A stretch of 64,000 nt of DNA. Source: Phoronis australis. Lineage: Eukaryota > Phoronida > Phoronidae. The notes under the pieces were generated by a model. That model made no database searches, was not told the DNA's origin, and worked only from the letters and a program-made list of their open reading frames with translations. Where the stretch lies: assembly GCA_002633005.1 (NCBI GenBank), contig NMRA01000010.1, forward strand, positions 737,252-801,251, written 5' to 3'. This document shows positions 62,239 to 64,000 of this stretch, one piece after another. A program made the translations under genes and the position numbers. Positions within the stretch are counted from its first letter, which is position 1, and each line of letters begins with the position of its first letter.

Positions 62239-63125
62239 ACACGGCGTTCCATCGAAATTGGAAGCCCGGTGTAAAACAGATATCCCGGAGTCGAAAACTG
62301 ACTCCCGCACCTTCAAAACAGCTAACCAGACCGAAAAACAAGAACCACGACCTTTAAAACAGGAACTCCGTGGATCTGACAGCACATCCGGGGACCGAAA
62401 CACCGCTCCCGCACTTTCTGTCCAATTGAATGCGTTGAGTTCAGAAATCCGACTCCAAACCCCGTTTTAATGATCAATTAGGAGTCGAAGTATATTTTTT
62501 TTGAGGGCAAGAACGGTGAAATTGGTGTCGTTGCAGGACTTTTGAGTGAATAAATCTCTCGGTCTATTTCAAAATCCGGAAATTGTGCCGGAAAGTCTCA
62601 ACAAGTAAGTCGACGAACCCTAAAATGCGACCAATGGTAAAGATATTTAAAGGAATTAATCAACAATGGCAAAGTCGAAATAATATTTTTGTTTTTCATT
62701 TTTGAAAATATTGTTGAAGAAACTATTGAATAATCTGAAATTAACTAAATATTCACCTAGATAACAACGTGTTGAGGATGTAGATTATGTTGAAATTCGC
62801 CCACAGACAAGTTGCACGAGTTTTATCAATAAAAATCAAATGAAGTCAATATAATATACGTTTCGTTTTATTATTGACAGATTTTAACAAACAAATACTG
62901 AAAACAACTGGAAAGTACTTGGAGATGCTTTAACTCAAAGTTTCAGGCTACTGACATCGTCTCAGAAAATTTGAAAAATTATCCAGGTTTCCAATCCGAT
63001 TCCTGGAATCCTTTTTAAAGATCGGGGTTCGTGTCTTTCGGGCTGGTTATCCGTCTTCAAGGTGCAGGACTCTGTTTGCGACTCCGAGATATCTGTTTTA
63101 CACCGGGATTCCAATTTAAATGAAA
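62239..63125. mobile_element. Large inverted-repeat element, arms of ~120-130 bp
   Basis: The left arm (about 62239-62365) and right arm (about 62995-63125) are diverged reverse complements: gtgtaaaacagatatcccgg on the left against ccgagatatctgttttacac on the right, continuing through cttcaaaacag... / ...tcttcaaggtgc and gaccgaaaaacaagaacc / ggttcgtgtctttcggg. Because of the symmetry both strands show similar short frames; these are shadows, not genes. The interior is AT-rich. Confidence 0.6.
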
Positions 63126-63751
63126 CACCCTGTCTATGTTCCAGCGTCATTTCTATAAATCCCATTCCGGGGCTTGCAAAGAGTACACTCCCTCCCGCGC
63201 GACTAAACTCCACAAACGCACCGAAAAATCCATATCCGGTGATCAAGGAGCTACCAAAATCGAACCATGTGTCATGGGCAGGACTTAGGACCCGAGGTAA
63301 GGAGTTTGGTCACGTGTCCCGGAGTATGGAGTCTGATCCCAGGTAAAGGGAGAGTTTCGATGGAAGTGTGGAGTTGAGGGGCACGGCCATGAAATTCTTA
63401 CCACACCCTGATCTCCATGAATAAAACGTTGTAGAACATTTGAGTGGGCGTCAGTTGAAACTAATAAAATCCAGTAGGACCACAATGACTACTTCCATTG
63501 AACCTTGTTTTAGTATAATCTGCGAAGAACTACGTTGAAAATCCTGTTCAATAAATTACAATTCTTTGGCATTGTTTTCACTTTTTCCAGGTGTCAATAA
63601 AAACTGTTTTGAATGGTTGCCAAGAGACAATTTTACAAACATGATACATTCTTAGAACGACAATCTACAGTTCTAAGAATTTTATTTCAATGACTGAGTA
63701 CAAGGAGGGTCTCCTAACACATCACTAATCACCCGCTTTAGTAAAAGAACT

Positions 63752-63916
63752 ATATACATAGGCGGATCCAAGGGGCTCAAGGGGGCCCGGACCCCCTTTT
63801 TCTCTTGATTTTAGTGATATCAAATCTAGAATTTTCAATTTTTTCACTTGGACCCCCTTTTTAAAAATCCTTGGTCCGACCCTCTTTTAAAAATCCTGAA
63901 TCCGCCCCCTGATATA
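63752..63916. mobile_element. Short transposon with GGCGGATCC-type termini and 5-bp duplication, copy 3
   Basis: Body 63757-63911 starts cataggcggatccaagggg and ends with the complement of cagggggcggattcagg. atata flanks it on both sides (63752-63756, 63912-63916). The interior differs from the 42005 and 58521 copies (repeated ggaccccc/ttttaaaaatcc phrases), so it is a distant relative or a separate family with like ends. Confidence 0.65.
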
Positions 63917-64000
63917 GCCTCTTCTGGTCCGTAGCAAACACACTTTCTCTGCAGCATCTGGATTCTTTTGAAGCCAGGATCAAAAGTTTTGTTTCANAAG

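Noticed and set aside
62258-63346. Similar-looking peptides on opposite strands, suggesting a duplicated gene
   Set aside because: Explained by the inverted-repeat arms of one element; no start, splice or domain support.
1-64000. Bacterial-type systems (operons, CRISPR arrays, phage modules)
   Set aside because: Introns with GT-AG borders, eukaryotic genes and repeat style make this an animal genome; no regular spaced repeats of CRISPR type occur.

Overview
This looks like draft nuclear DNA from an invertebrate animal. It is AT-leaning, intron-rich and gene-poor, contains two gap or ambiguous stretches (a run of Ns at about 24348-24601 and one N near 63997), and is dense in short non-autonomous transposons, foldback elements, tRNA-derived SINE-like sequences and microsatellites. 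The two confidently recognised genes are both eukaryotic and most resemble deuterostome proteins. A cephalochordate or hemichordate would fit, but that is inference from protein likeness and overall style, not proof.

Layout. 1-2719 holds the 5' four coding exons of a RAB24-like atypical Rab GTPase on the minus strand; its 3' end lies beyond the left edge. 2720-5486 is the divergent intergenic region, carrying a 0.6 kb near-palindromic foldback element. 5487-14251 is a complete six-exon gene for the tRNA-His guanylyltransferase THG1/THG1L on the plus strand (297 residues, all catalytic motifs present). Its second intron carries a 1.7 kb element made of about 145-bp monomers arranged in trimers. 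14252-15600 is its probable 3' UTR.

From about 15.6 kb to 64 kb no known protein family is recognisable. This stretch holds several copies of a ~400 bp dispersed repeat, three copies of a foldback family, four loci of a short element with GGCGGATCC-type termini (two with 5-bp flanking duplications), a hAT-like element with a perfect 8-bp target-site duplication, a 107-bp direct-repeat pair, tRNA-like sequences and many tandem repeats. Within it, splice-site and phase reading gives two tentative small-gene models: a 124-residue secreted helical protein on the minus strand (exons at 43820-43939, 42168-42316, 37965-38070, with a poly(A) signal right after the stop), and a 110-residue model on the plus strand (45200-45303, 46728-46956). 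Both are inference and need transcript support.

RAB24 (autophagy and vesicle trafficking) and THG1L (G-1 addition to tRNA-His, mitochondria and cytoplasm) have no known joint function. Their head-to-head arrangement is a matter of shared upstream sequence and possibly of ancient linkage.
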